Source: MFD01213-c1 sp963704405 (GTDB taxonomy: Bacteria; Planctomycetota; Phycisphaerae; Tepidisphaerales; Tepidisphaeraceae). Taken from it: a DNA stretch of 64,000 nucleotides. Location: assembly GCA_963704405.1 (NCBI GenBank), contig OY969903.1, positions 2,976,001 to 3,040,000 of the forward strand, in the 5' to 3' direction. A model generated the notes under the pieces. It did not search any database. It was not told where the DNA came from and saw only the letters and a list, made by a program, of their open reading frames with translations. The position numbers and the translations under genes are program-made. This document shows positions 47,531-56,247 of this stretch, piece after piece. Numbering within the stretch: position 1 is the stretch's first letter; each line of letters starts with the position of its first letter.

Positions 47531-48540
47531 CGGATGTATCTGCGATCAAGGAATTGGCGGTGCAGCATGGCACCGGCAGCGTGGAACGTTCATCCCGAAT
47601 CACCCCGTTGTCGTTTACTATTCCGACCATCATCGCCAACGCCGGTGAAAAGGCTTCCCGTCGCTTCATCGAATTCTTCACAGCTAACATCCGAAACCGC
47701 AACACGAGACAAGCATATGCGCATGCCATTGGGCGATTTCTCGATTGGTGCGAGACGAACCGCCTTGGACTCGACGATCTCGATCCGGTTGCGATTGCCG
47801 CCTATGTTGAACAACTCATGACCATCAATTCCGCACCCACCGTTAAGCAGCATCTGGCGGCGATCCGCATGCTCATGGACTGGCTGGTGGTTGGCCAGGT
47901 GCTGCCGTTCAATCCCGCCGCTTCGGTGCGTGGTCCGCGTCACGTCGTGAAAAAAGGCAAGACGCTGGTGTTGTCGGCGGAGCAGGCACGGCAACTGCTC
48001 GATTCAATAGACACGTCAACGCTGGTGGGCCTGCGAGACCGCGCCTTGATTGCCGCAATGGTCTACTCCTTCGCCCGCGTCAGCGCGGTCATCAACATGA
48101 ACGTCGAAGACTATTGGCAGAACGGTAAACGTTGGTGGCTGCGTCTGAAAGAAAAAGGCGGAAAGCACCATGAGCTTCCGGCACATCACAGCGCGGAAGA
48201 ATATCTGGATGCGTACCTGCTCGCTGCTGGAATCGCGGTCCTTCCGAAGACCCCGCTGTTTCGGTCCGCTTCGGGTCGCACCGATCGACTATCGGAAAAA
48301 CGAATGAGCCGCAAGGATGTGTGGCATATGATTCGTCGTCGTGGCTGCAAGGCTGGATTGCCATCAGGAACCTGCTGTCATACATTTCGCGCGACCGGTA
48401 TCACGGCTTATCTCGCCAATGGCGGCACGATTGAGAAAGCACAAACGATCGCGGCGCACGAGTCACCGCGGACGACGAAACTTTACGACCGGACTAGCGA
48501 CGAGATCACGCTTGATGAAATCGAACTGATCAGAATTTGA
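47527..48540 (+). CDS. Tyrosine recombinase, XerC/D-like
   Basis: The 337-aa protein has an N-terminal SAM-like DNA-binding domain (NTRQAYAHAIGRFLDWCETN) and the catalytic domain with the active-site set: Arg in MVYSFARVSAVI, Lys in LRLKEKGGKHHELP, HTFRAT (His, Arg), IAAHESPRTTKLYDR (His and Tyr). It is close to plasmid-borne resolvases that reduce multimers. Its ATG overlaps the toxin stop (ATGA), so recombinase, toxin and antitoxin share one transcript. It is separate from the int gene at the right end. Confidence 0.9.
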   Translation: MTDVSAIKELAVQHGTGSVERSSRITPLSFTIPTIIANAGEKASRRFIEFFTANIRNRNTRQAYAHAIGRFLDWCETNRLGLDDLDPVAIAAYVEQLMTINSAPTVKQHLAAIRMLMDWLVVGQVLPFNPAASVRGPRHVVKKGKTLVLSAEQARQLLDSIDTSTLVGLRDRALIAAMVYSFARVSAVINMNVEDYWQNGKRWWLRLKEKGGKHHELPAHHSAEEYLDAYLLAAGIAVLPKTPLFRSASGRTDRLSEKRMSRKDVWHMIRRRGCKAGLPSGTCCHTFRATGITAYLANGGTIEKAQTIAAHESPRTTKLYDRTSDEITLDEIELIRI

Positions 48541-48546
48541 AGACTC

Positions 48547-48747
48547 ATGGATGCACGACAGCCGCATTTCGCCATAGAGCTCATGAAATGCCGGTACTTC
48601 CGGCTGGTCGTCGGCGAATACTGCGTCATTTATCGCTTCGACGCGTCGAGCATGCGCATCGTTGTGCTTGGCAAGCGTAAAGTGGCCGCTGCAACTTTCG
48701 ACCGCGATTTTCGTAAGCTCGGTGACGTGCAAGTCAAGATAGAATAA
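48547..48747 (+). CDS. Short RelE-like remnant
   Basis: A 66-aa frame containing YFRLVVGEYCVIYRFDASSM followed by RIVVLGKR. This matches the last strands of RelE/ParE toxins (usual pattern GEYRVIYR...VLxVGKR), but the N-terminal helices are absent. It may be a decayed toxin or a small independent protein. It lies directly behind the recombinase gene. Confidence 0.45.
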   Translation: MDARQPHFAIELMKCRYFRLVVGEYCVIYRFDASSMRIVVLGKRKVAAATFDRDFRKLGDVQVKIE

Positions 48748-48774
48748 TCTGAGGCGGCTTATCAGAGAGGTCAG

Positions 48775-49839
48775 ATGTTGCAATCGGAGCGTACTCGCAT
48801 GGCGTCGACGAAGAATTCAAAGAAGGGTAACAACAAACCAGTTGGCGGAGAGGCGTCTAGCCGCACTGTGAAGTGCCAGTACATCTGCGTGTCCGAGGGA
48901 TGGGGCGTGATGCCGGAAGAGGCGCGTAACGAGTTTGACCGCGAGGTCTGGCTGGAGACGGCAAGATGGTTGGGGCGATGCGTCGGTATTGATCGCTCCT
49001 ATTCGCCAAAAGGGATTTTGCGGACGATCCTAACCGAAGAATGCGCGCCGGCGGAACTCGCCTTAAGTCTTTGGCAGGCGAAGGAATTCGTTAGAGCCGT
49101 GGATGAAAAGTATCCGGGTCGGATTCAATTGCTCTTGCGGATTCCCGAAGCGGACGAGGCTTGGCCAGGATCATCGGAATTGTATGACATTGCCGGCCGT
49201 TCCTTTCCGTGCGGCACGTCAGGATTGAGCGTTTCCGAAAGCTTCCTGACCACTTGGGCGAGCTGCGGTAATCAGCTCATCAAACTGGATGAAGAACCTG
49301 ACGGAATCGTGTTCCGAAAGAAAGCGGTTGCGCCCGGGATTCTAATCAGCAAGAATAGTGATCAGCATTTCTGGATTGAGTTGGGTCGAGAGCAGCAGGT
49401 GGGGCAAGTTGAAAAGGAAGGCGAATTTGATCGCGTCTTTGCAGAGGCAAAGCATGTGCTGAGCGCTGCAAAAGAGTCGATAATCGGCTGGCTCACACCG
49501 GCGCTGAACGTGCAGTTAGGCCGAATGCCACATGTCAGTTATAAGGAAAAACAAGAAGCCGCATCTTGGGCGAATCACCACTTGCGAGAATTGGGGCTTG
49601 CAATTAGATGCCCGAAAACGGGCCGGCCAGCGATTCTCGTGGCCGATGAACGCGGCGGGGAATACAATGTTAGTCGGTTCCGACTGCAAATCCGTGATGA
49701 ACACGGTCACGCAAAGCGAACGTGGTCATCCCAAGACGTTCCCACACTTCAGTTGATGGAAGACGATCCCAGGGAAGAGCCGATTGCGGGATGGGCGGTG
49801 CGCGCTCGGCGACAATCCAAGGAAAAAAGGCGGCATTAA
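48775..49839 (+). CDS. Protein of unknown function, 354 aa
   Basis: A soluble protein with a Lys/Ser-rich start and a large globular region (QYICVSEGWGVMPEEARNEF, LARWLGRCVGIDR-type helices, IQLLLRIPEADEAWP, CGTSGLSVSESFLTTWASCG) and a C-terminal part with ASWANHHLRELGLAIRCPKT and RPAILVADERGGEYNVSRFR. I do not recognise a family. It precedes the SprT-like gene and may belong to the same operon (GAGAGG ribosome site, 78-bp gap). Confidence 0.55.
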   Translation: MLQSERTRMASTKNSKKGNNKPVGGEASSRTVKCQYICVSEGWGVMPEEARNEFDREVWLETARWLGRCVGIDRSYSPKGILRTILTEECAPAELALSLWQAKEFVRAVDEKYPGRIQLLLRIPEADEAWPGSSELYDIAGRSFPCGTSGLSVSESFLTTWASCGNQLIKLDEEPDGIVFRKKAVAPGILISKNSDQHFWIELGREQQVGQVEKEGEFDRVFAEAKHVLSAAKESIIGWLTPALNVQLGRMPHVSYKEKQEAASWANHHLRELGLAIRCPKTGRPAILVADERGGEYNVSRFRLQIRDEHGHAKRTWSSQDVPTLQLMEDDPREEPIAGWAVRARRQSKEKRRH

Positions 49840-49917
49840 TCGAAGGAGAATTTTTCTCTTGTCATCTTGGGTCGTTGCGGGTAACGTACAGATACACCCA
49901 CGATTCGAGGTGAGGTT

Positions 49918-50640
49918 ATGAGCAATCGAATAATTCACTTGGAACATGGGGGCGAACTGGCTCCCGGAAGCATCTATCAGAATCTCGCCCAGCACCAGCG
50001 CAGTGAGAATTGGCGGGGACGGGAGCTGTTAGCAAGATTCCAAAAATGGACGGGGATATTCAACGTCCACTTTAAACTGGACGTTTTGGAAATCGCGCTA
50101 TGCGTGGACGTGTTACCCGTTTCGGTGTTTGGGCACTATCGCATTGGACACAATGGCTTCGGGCTTAAGGGCGAGATAGCGATCAATGAGCGCTATCTAA
50201 TCACACGGCCTGCGTGGCAGGTCCTCGGGACAATTCTTCACGAATGTCTCCACGCCTGGCAGCATGTCCACGGCAAACCCTCGAAGCACGATCACCACAA
50301 TCTTGAGTTTCGCCGCAAGGCGGCGGAGTTGGGGCTGCTGATCGACCGCCGCGGTGTGACGGACTACCTGCTGGAAAGTCCGTTCATGGACTTGCTGAAG
50401 CAGCATGGCGTTGAGGTCCCCACGGAAGCGGAAGATGAGGACACATCAGGATTGGGGCGAGGTTTATTAGTTCGCCGAAGTGCCGGTCGCCTGAGCCGAA
50501 TGAGGGGCAAGTCAACATTGATTAAGTGGAGTTGCGGTTGCACCAACGTGCGGTGCGGGAAGGCCGACTTCAGGGCGAGGTGCCTGAAGTGCGGCAATGA
50601 GTTTAAACGGGAACCGCTATCCGAGAGCCAATATCAATAG
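49918..50640 (+). CDS. SprT-like zinc metalloprotease
   Basis: The 240-aa protein carries ILHECLHAWQHVHGKPSKHD (HExxH about residue 107, with the downstream HDHHN) and the SprT-type GHYRIGHNGFGLKGEIAINE strand before it. The C-terminal zinc ribbon is visible as WSCGCTNVRC and ARCLKCGNEF. Eukaryotic SPRTN cleaves DNA-protein crosslinks; a similar role for the bacterial family, for example on relaxase-DNA or nucleoid proteins, is inferred. Good ribosome site (GAGG). Confidence 0.8.
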   Translation: MSNRIIHLEHGGELAPGSIYQNLAQHQRSENWRGRELLARFQKWTGIFNVHFKLDVLEIALCVDVLPVSVFGHYRIGHNGFGLKGEIAINERYLITRPAWQVLGTILHECLHAWQHVHGKPSKHDHHNLEFRRKAAELGLLIDRRGVTDYLLESPFMDLLKQHGVEVPTEAEDEDTSGLGRGLLVRRSAGRLSRMRGKSTLIKWSCGCTNVRCGKADFRARCLKCGNEFKREPLSESQYQ

Positions 50641-50662
50641 TCGCTTTAACTTGGAGCTTCCC

Positions 50663-51436
50663 ATGTCTGTAACACCAAATCCAAAACCCGATCCGTTCGA
50701 CCCGCTCAACCAAGTGGAACTGAGCCGTGTAATTCCAGCCGCGTTCGGCCCCGGTGGAATCGATGCCTTCGAAGGCGAAGCAGGGAGCATCTATTCGGCG
50801 GAGCGAAAGCGGCCTCTGGTGCGCGCTCTTGCCAGAGAAGCACTCCTCGGTCGGTGGCTCGGAAAAACTCAGTGGGAAATCTCTGAGAAACTCACCAAAA
50901 TCAAAGACCGGGCTTGGTTGTCAAGGGCTATGTATCAAGGTCGCATTTCGCTGGACCTTTTCCTTCGGCTCTGGTTTCACCGCGACAGGCCAACGAATTC
51001 CAAGGTGACTGAAAACCATCTTCGCGCCGAAATGGATCGAAGCGCGTCCCTGGGGATCGGACGGGCGATCGCGAAACTTCTGCCCGTCGGCTTCAACGTT
51101 GATTCTGCGTTCCTGACGGAACTGAACTATGAACTGGGCTGCATGGTGGTCGATTCGAATTCGCCCTGGCCACGCATGCGCCAGCTCCGGGACACGTCCG
51201 CGATGATTCGCATGGTTCATCAGGCATGCGGCGCGAAGGGAGCCGACGTAATCCCCGACGGGTACACCCCGACCCAGCGACGGCACACGACATCAGAAAT
51301 TATCCGGCTGACAAACAACCCGGGGGAAGCTTTTGCGCGACTGGAATATCTGTCGGTCAATTGGCGCGGAATCCTCGCCGCGACTTCCGATTTGATGGAA
51401 TCAATCTGGAGCCGTGAGGCGAGAGACGTTGCGTAG
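50663..51436 (+). CDS. Protein of unknown function, 257 aa
   Basis: Starting at ATG 50663 (GGAG in front) the protein reads MSVTPNPKPDPFDPLNQVEL. It has helical segments (LVRALAREALLGRWLGKTQW, EISEKLTKIKDRAWLSRAMY) resembling a helix-turn-helix region, and a C-terminal part ending SDLMESIWSRE. The phrase GKTQWEISEKLTKIKDRAWLSRAMY could be a DNA-binding element. No family recognised. It precedes parB. Confidence 0.5.
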   Translation: MSVTPNPKPDPFDPLNQVELSRVIPAAFGPGGIDAFEGEAGSIYSAERKRPLVRALAREALLGRWLGKTQWEISEKLTKIKDRAWLSRAMYQGRISLDLFLRLWFHRDRPTNSKVTENHLRAEMDRSASLGIGRAIAKLLPVGFNVDSAFLTELNYELGCMVVDSNSPWPRMRQLRDTSAMIRMVHQACGAKGADVIPDGYTPTQRRHTTSEIIRLTNNPGEAFARLEYLSVNWRGILAATSDLMESIWSREARDVA

Positions 51437-51526
51437 CAGAAGCGTGGCATCGGGCCACAAAGTGCGAGCCTGCTCGTTGGCAAAATCCTCTTTGAAGAAA
51501 CGAGATTTGTCCAAGGAGCTTGAAAA

Positions 51527-52360
51527 ATGTCAGCAGAACAAATGCAGGATGTGGCGATCGAGCGACTCAGGACGGAACCCCAGATCCGCAAGCAATTCGA
51601 CCCCCGAATCATTGCCGCGATCGCGGAGAGCCTGCTGGAGTGCGGGCAGCTCCAACCCATTCGGGTTCGCCAGTCTGGCGATGACTTTCTGATCGTCGAT
51701 GGCGAATTGCGGTTCCGAGCCGCCAAAGTGGCGAAGCTCAAGACGATGAAGGTTATCGTCGAATCGGAAGAGCTTTCTGAGGGTGAAGTTATACATCGTC
51801 AGCTTGTGGCCAATTGCCATCGTTCCAACCTGAATGACATTGAAAAGGCGAACGCGATTGAATCGCTGATGAAAGAGACGGGGTGGAATGCGTCGCAAAC
51901 CGCTGCAAAGCTGGGATTTTCTATAAGCACGGTGACGAAGTCACTGTCGCTTCTGACGTTGTCTGAGCCACTTCAGCAGCGAGTGTGCGACGGAACAATC
52001 CCGGCAACCGCGGCGTACGCACTGACGCAAGTCCAAGAAATTTCCAATCGAGATGGCCTCGCGGCACGCGTGGTCAGCGGCGAATTGACCCGCGATGGTC
52101 TTACTCGCGCCATCAAGGCACAGAAGCAACGAAAGCGCTCGCCCTATCCTCGCGCGCTTCGCGTTACGGCAAAGCTGGAGAATCGTCAGAGCGTAATGGT
52201 GAGCGCTCCCGCGCTCGATCTGAATACCTTCGTCTCAATTCTCGAAACGCTTCTCGGCCACGCACGCGATGCACACTCCCAGGGGCTGGCGCTGGGCGAT
52301 TTTGTGAAGCGATTGGAAAGCTTTCGGCATACTCCCACCGCCGTACGCGAAGCCGGATGA
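51527..52360 (+). CDS. parB: ParB/Spo0J-type DNA-binding protein
   Basis: The 277-aa protein has the ParB N-terminal domain (IAESLLECGQLQPIRVRQSG, FLIVDGELRFRAAKVAKLKT) with the ERR-like ELR motif, the helix-turn-helix (WNASQTAAKLGFSISTVTKS, LSLLTL) and a C-terminal dimer region. It would bind centromere sites or control transcription. It lies 16 kb from the parA gene rather than next to it. AAGGAG precedes the ATG. Confidence 0.85.
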   Translation: MSAEQMQDVAIERLRTEPQIRKQFDPRIIAAIAESLLECGQLQPIRVRQSGDDFLIVDGELRFRAAKVAKLKTMKVIVESEELSEGEVIHRQLVANCHRSNLNDIEKANAIESLMKETGWNASQTAAKLGFSISTVTKSLSLLTLSEPLQQRVCDGTIPATAAYALTQVQEISNRDGLAARVVSGELTRDGLTRAIKAQKQRKRSPYPRALRVTAKLENRQSVMVSAPALDLNTFVSILETLLGHARDAHSQGLALGDFVKRLESFRHTPTAVREAG

Positions 52361-52433
52361 TTCACTGTCACGTCAGTGCGAAACATCAACAATCAATATC
52401 AAAATAACAACGCCATTTATTTAGGAGAGAACC

Positions 52434-52823
52434 GTGTTTAAGCAATCCAATGAAACAGGAATTCAGCAGACAGGCCAGACGGGGAATGCAATGACGCCGC
52501 ACCGAGCCGCGTCGGGCGGGCTGATGCAGATGTTCGCGCTCCAACCGAAAGCCGCGGTGCTAACGGTGTTGGTGGATGTGATGGTGTTTACCGGCGACAC
52601 TGCGAGCCTGGAAACGCTGCTGCCCCTCGGCATCGCAATCGCCGCGGTCCTCGGCTTCCTTGTCTACAAAATTCAGAGGAAAGACGGCGGCGACGATCAC
52701 GACACCGCCCTCATCAAGGGCCTGATTATCGGATTGCTCACGGCGATTCCGGTTCCCCTCTCGCCCTTCATTGCCATCCCGGGCGGTTTGATCGGAATCG
52801 TCAAAGCGATCACGCGAAAATAA
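52434..52823 (+). CDS. Small membrane protein of the transfer region
   Basis: A 129-aa protein with GTG start and AGGAGAG ribosome site. It has hydrophobic helices VLTVLVDVMVFTGD, LLPLGIAIAAVLGFLVYKIQ and LIKGLIIGLLTAIPVPLSPF, with a Gln/Thr-rich soluble start. It precedes the coupling protein gene and may be an accessory membrane component of transfer. Function not known. Confidence 0.6.
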   Translation: MFKQSNETGIQQTGQTGNAMTPHRAASGGLMQMFALQPKAAVLTVLVDVMVFTGDTASLETLLPLGIAIAAVLGFLVYKIQRKDGGDDHDTALIKGLIIGLLTAIPVPLSPFIAIPGGLIGIVKAITRK

Positions 52824-52939
52824 GGCTGTAGTCGTAAAGTTCAACTGCCCGTACAGGCCACCCAGCGTCTTCGCGCTGCACGATAAGCATCGTTCTATAC
52901 AGGCAGCGGCAGCAAGGCATTCAAAACACATGGTGCGAC

Positions 52940-54451
52940 GTGCTCAAATTTCTTCTGCGATGGCTGTTATCCTTTTTTAGGGCGACACCAGAACTGCCGG
53001 CAAACAATTCAGGCGATCCGTGGGCCTTGTCACGTCGCCTTTTTCCATTATCCAGAAAAGACCCATTTACCCTCGGCCGGGCGGTCGAGGGTATTTTAAT
53101 TTTTGGCGCAACGGGATCGGGAAAAACTTCCGGCAGCGGCCGGGCGATTGCCCTGTCGTTTCTACGCTGCGGCATGGGCGGGGTTGTTCTGGTTGCAAAA
53201 TCCGACGAAACGCGGCTCTGGCAACAATACGCTCGGGAAGCCGGAAGATACGATGACCTGATTATCTTCGGTCCCGATCAGCCCTGGCGGTTTAATTTCC
53301 TGGATTTTGAACTCCAACGAAAAGGACGCGGCGCCGGGCTGACGCAAAACCTGGTGAAGCTTCTCATCACCATTGCCGAGATCACCAAACGTAACGCCGC
53401 CAAAGGCGGCGGTCAGGACGACGGGGCGTACTGGGAGGACAGCAAGCATCAACTGCTGCGGAATCTCATCGATTTAATTATTCTTGCCAAGGGGAGCATC
53501 ACCGTCAGCGATTTGTGCGACGTTCTGATGTCTGCCGCGACATCCGTGGAACAGACGCGCTCGGCTGAATGGAAGCGGGACTCCTTTTGTTCTCACTGCC
53601 TCATCGAAGCCTATAAGCGGCCAAAAACCCCCGAGCAGCAGAAGGATTTTGAAATCGTCGCGGATTACTGGCTGCACGCATATCCGGGGCTGGCGGAAAA
53701 GACCCGATCCATCATCGCTTCGACGTTCAGTTCCATGGTCGATGTTATCAATCGCGGCGTGCTTCGGACTCTCTTCTGCGCCGAAACCAATCTGACCCCC
53801 CAGGCGGTGGAAGATGGCAAGATCATCGTCATCGATCTGGCAGTGAAGGAATTTAGTGATGTAGGTCAATATGCAGCCGCGATTTTCAAATTTTCATTCC
53901 AAAACTCCATCAGCCGTCGCGATACGCAAGTGAGTCCCCGGCCCGTCTTCCTATGGCAGGACGAGGCGCAGCATTTTGTCCTTTCGACTGACTCCATTTT
54001 CCAGAGCACCTGCCGCAGCTACAAAGTCTCCACGGTCGTTCTGACCCAGAATATCAGCGGGTTCTACGCTGCCATGGGCCATAACAGTGAACCGCTCGTC
54101 GATTCGCTGTTTGCGAATTTGAACACAAAAATCTTTCATGCCAACGGCGATCAGGCCACCAACAAATGGGCCGCAGAGTCGATCGGTCGCGTGCGCGTGC
54201 TGATGGCCAATTCGAACACGACGCGTCAGCAGGTAGACGGGTTCTCGGACGCGCTCGGTATCGGGAATGTGCAAACCAGCACCGGCGTAAGCGAAATTTA
54301 CGAATTCGAAATTCAGCCAGCACTTTTCCCAAGCCTGGCGACAGGTGGACCGGACAATCGCTGGCTCGTGGAAGCAATCGTCTTTCGCAGCGGGATGTGT
54401 TTCCAGGCCACAGGCCGCCCGTATTTATTGTGTACCTTCTCGCAAAAGTAA
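52940..54451 (+). CDS. Type IV coupling protein (VirD4/TraD-like)
   Basis: The 503-aa protein has Walker A GATGSGKTSG (about residue 57), a Walker B-like VFLWQDEAQ (about 337), RSIIASTFSSMVDV and VLTQNISGFYAAMGHNSE, which place it with VirD4/TraD coupling ATPases that pass the relaxase-DNA complex to the secretion channel. The N-terminal membrane part is short (FLLRWLLSFFRA). The start appears to be GTG at 52940. Gene order near the MobF relaxase agrees. No VirB pore genes are visible, so transfer would need a helper system. Confidence 0.88.
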   Translation: MLKFLLRWLLSFFRATPELPANNSGDPWALSRRLFPLSRKDPFTLGRAVEGILIFGATGSGKTSGSGRAIALSFLRCGMGGVVLVAKSDETRLWQQYAREAGRYDDLIIFGPDQPWRFNFLDFELQRKGRGAGLTQNLVKLLITIAEITKRNAAKGGGQDDGAYWEDSKHQLLRNLIDLIILAKGSITVSDLCDVLMSAATSVEQTRSAEWKRDSFCSHCLIEAYKRPKTPEQQKDFEIVADYWLHAYPGLAEKTRSIIASTFSSMVDVINRGVLRTLFCAETNLTPQAVEDGKIIVIDLAVKEFSDVGQYAAAIFKFSFQNSISRRDTQVSPRPVFLWQDEAQHFVLSTDSIFQSTCRSYKVSTVVLTQNISGFYAAMGHNSEPLVDSLFANLNTKIFHANGDQATNKWAAESIGRVRVLMANSNTTRQQVDGFSDALGIGNVQTSTGVSEIYEFEIQPALFPSLATGGPDNRWLVEAIVFRSGMCFQATGRPYLLCTFSQK

Positions 54452-54514
54452 TTGAGAGAACGGGAACGCATCATCGCCCTCCTGTGAATGATTAACACCG
54501 CGAAGGAACTTCAC

Positions 54515-55087
54515 ATGAATCAAAATCAGAACAGGCAGCCCGCGACCCCGCCGACCAATTGGCCGCTGATTCTCTGTCATTTCGCGGCGCTCCCAGTGGA
54601 ACTTCTGCTGCATCGCTTGAGGACGCACGGGAAGCGTTCCGTGAGTCCCCGCATTGGCGGAGCCATGCTGCTGATGTTCCTCTTCATGGCCTTTCACCAG
54701 GGCGAAAACGTCGCGCCCCTCCAGTGGCTGATGTTCGCGACGATGATCCTGGGTATCGCGGCCTTCATCAGCGCCTATCGCCGCGCGCGGCGAGGAGATG
54801 AGATTCACACACGCTACTCCGGCCGGCCGTATTTGATGTGGCTCTTCCCGTCGGCGAACGAGATCACGATCAAAGTCATCGAGCCTTTCCTGGTGCTGTT
54901 GCTGGCCGGAGTCATCCATCATTTCAATCACGCCCTTGGTTCATTCCTGATCTTCGGTGCGGTCGGAACGGGCGTGAAGGCTGGCCTTCAGCGTCGCGGA
55001 TTGCTTAACGGTGCGATGAACATGCGCGACGCGATGATCGACCAGAAAGTCACTTTGAACACCGTTCGCAACCTACACGGCAGATAG
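54515..55087 (+). CDS. Membrane protein of the transfer region
   Basis: A 190-aa protein starting MNQNQNRQPATPPTNWPLIL with several transmembrane segments (MLLMFLFMAFHQGENVAPLQ, WLMFATMILGIAAFI, VIEPFLVLLLAGVIHHFN, LGSFLIFGAVGTGVKAGLQ). ATG 54515 has GAAGGAA in front. It follows the coupling protein gene in the same direction, as accessory membrane genes of mobilisation regions often do. Confidence 0.65.
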   Translation: MNQNQNRQPATPPTNWPLILCHFAALPVELLLHRLRTHGKRSVSPRIGGAMLLMFLFMAFHQGENVAPLQWLMFATMILGIAAFISAYRRARRGDEIHTRYSGRPYLMWLFPSANEITIKVIEPFLVLLLAGVIHHFNHALGSFLIFGAVGTGVKAGLQRRGLLNGAMNMRDAMIDQKVTLNTVRNLHGR

Positions 55088-55121
55088 TCGAAAGATATCA
55101 ATTTTCACAAGGAGATTCGTC

Positions 55122-55370
55122 ATGGCAGGAAAAATCGGCGAAGAGTTTTTCAAGGACATGGTGGACCGGGGCCGCCGGGAGATAGGTGGGTTATTTTTCC
55201 ATGACAGCAATATCGCCCAGCCCAATTATCCGCTTCGAGGCGGATACAGCATCGGCAAGGAGATTGAGGCGCTGAGCGATCATGAACCCTCGGTCGGCGA
55301 GGCGCTGGAGCCGGCGGGTCATGTCCGGGAAGACAAGGAACGGGATGACCGCGACATGGACCGGGAATGA
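55122..55370 (+). CDS. Small charged protein, 82 aa
   Basis: MAGKIGEEFFKDMVDRGRRE IGGLFFHDSNIAQPNYPLRG and a C-terminus rich in Glu, Asp and Arg (GHVREDKERDDRDMDRE). No family recognised. Good ribosome site (AAGGAG) and position in the transfer operon support it as real. Confidence 0.55.
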   Translation: MAGKIGEEFFKDMVDRGRREIGGLFFHDSNIAQPNYPLRGGYSIGKEIEALSDHEPSVGEALEPAGHVREDKERDDRDMDRE

Positions 55371-55454
55371 CCAGGACAACTGTGGGTCCGAACCAGAATG
55401 AAGTTGATCGTCATTCGATTGAATCCAAGCAACTTGCTTTCGCTGGAGATGTTT

Positions 55455-55904
55455 ATGAAGACGCTGATCTGCAAAAACTGTGGGTTTACATTCGTGAAAG
55501 AATCCATCTGGTCCAAGATCGGCGAATCAGTCTTCCCGATAGACCTGATTGTTATGTTGTTGGTTGTCCTGGACGATTTCGGAACAGGGCATTGGATCGG
55601 CGGCCTCATTTGGATGCTCCTCGTGGCCGGCCGGGTCCATGGAAGAATTAAGCGAAATAGGATGACCAAAGGCAAAGACGTGGTTTGTGGCCATGAATGC
55701 CCCTCGTGTAGCGACAGGGCGGTGGACATCGAATCGCCGCTCGGCTTGCAGTTGATCGCGCATTGGATAACGCCACAGGGAAAAGCTGACGGATTGGAAG
55801 AGACGGCGCAGAACGCGGCGGTTGACGAACAGGTGTCCGATGAGCAGGCAACCGACGAACACATCACGGACGCGACCGCCGCCGCAAAACTTCTGGAAGC
55901 ATAA
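55455..55904 (+). CDS. Membrane protein with zinc-finger-like cysteines
   Basis: A protein of about 149 aa beginning MKTLICKNCGFTFVKESIWS, followed by two hydrophobic helices (FPIDLIVMLLVVLDDFG, WIGGLIWMLLVAGRV) and a second Cys cluster (VVCGHECPSCSDRA), then an acidic, Ala-rich tail. ATG 55455 has GGAG six bases upstream and is preferred over 55398. The four-Cys arrangement would bind zinc. Role unknown. Confidence 0.6.
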   Translation: MKTLICKNCGFTFVKESIWSKIGESVFPIDLIVMLLVVLDDFGTGHWIGGLIWMLLVAGRVHGRIKRNRMTKGKDVVCGHECPSCSDRAVDIESPLGLQLIAHWITPQGKADGLEETAQNAAVDEQVSDEQATDEHITDATAAAKLLEA

Positions 55905-56027
55905 TGCGATTGAAGGAACGAGCGGCTCACCCGGCATTCGGAAGATGGTGGGGCGAACGCAAAAGGATTCGCCCCGCCCGAGAATTTTATAATTGGCGCC
56001 GCCTGGCGAGAAACCGGAGATCATATA

Positions 56028-56243
56028 ATGAATCGGAAACTGACCCAGCCGGAAATCACCGCCGCGATTGACCCGTCGCATCTGCCCCCAATTCTTACTC
56101 CGCAGGAGGCGGCGGGCATGTTGCGGCTCAAAGTGTCCACGCTGTATCGGCATGCGTGTGAAGGTCGATACGCCGGAGCGGTCAAGCGCGGCAAGCCGTT
56201 GCGATTCTGGCGCGATCGATTGATTCAGGAATTCATGAGGTAA
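56028..56243 (+). CDS. Excisionase-like helix-turn-helix protein
   Basis: The 71-aa protein contains LTPQEAAGMLRLKVSTLYRH followed by ACEGRYAGAVKRGKPLRFWR, the winged MerR/Xis-like helix-turn-helix of recombination directionality factors. GGAG precedes the ATG, and it ends 4 bp before the integrase gene. It should bend attachment-site DNA and favour excision. Confidence 0.85.
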   Translation: MNRKLTQPEITAAIDPSHLPPILTPQEAAGMLRLKVSTLYRHACEGRYAGAVKRGKPLRFWRDRLIQEFMR

Positions 56244-56247
56244 CACA

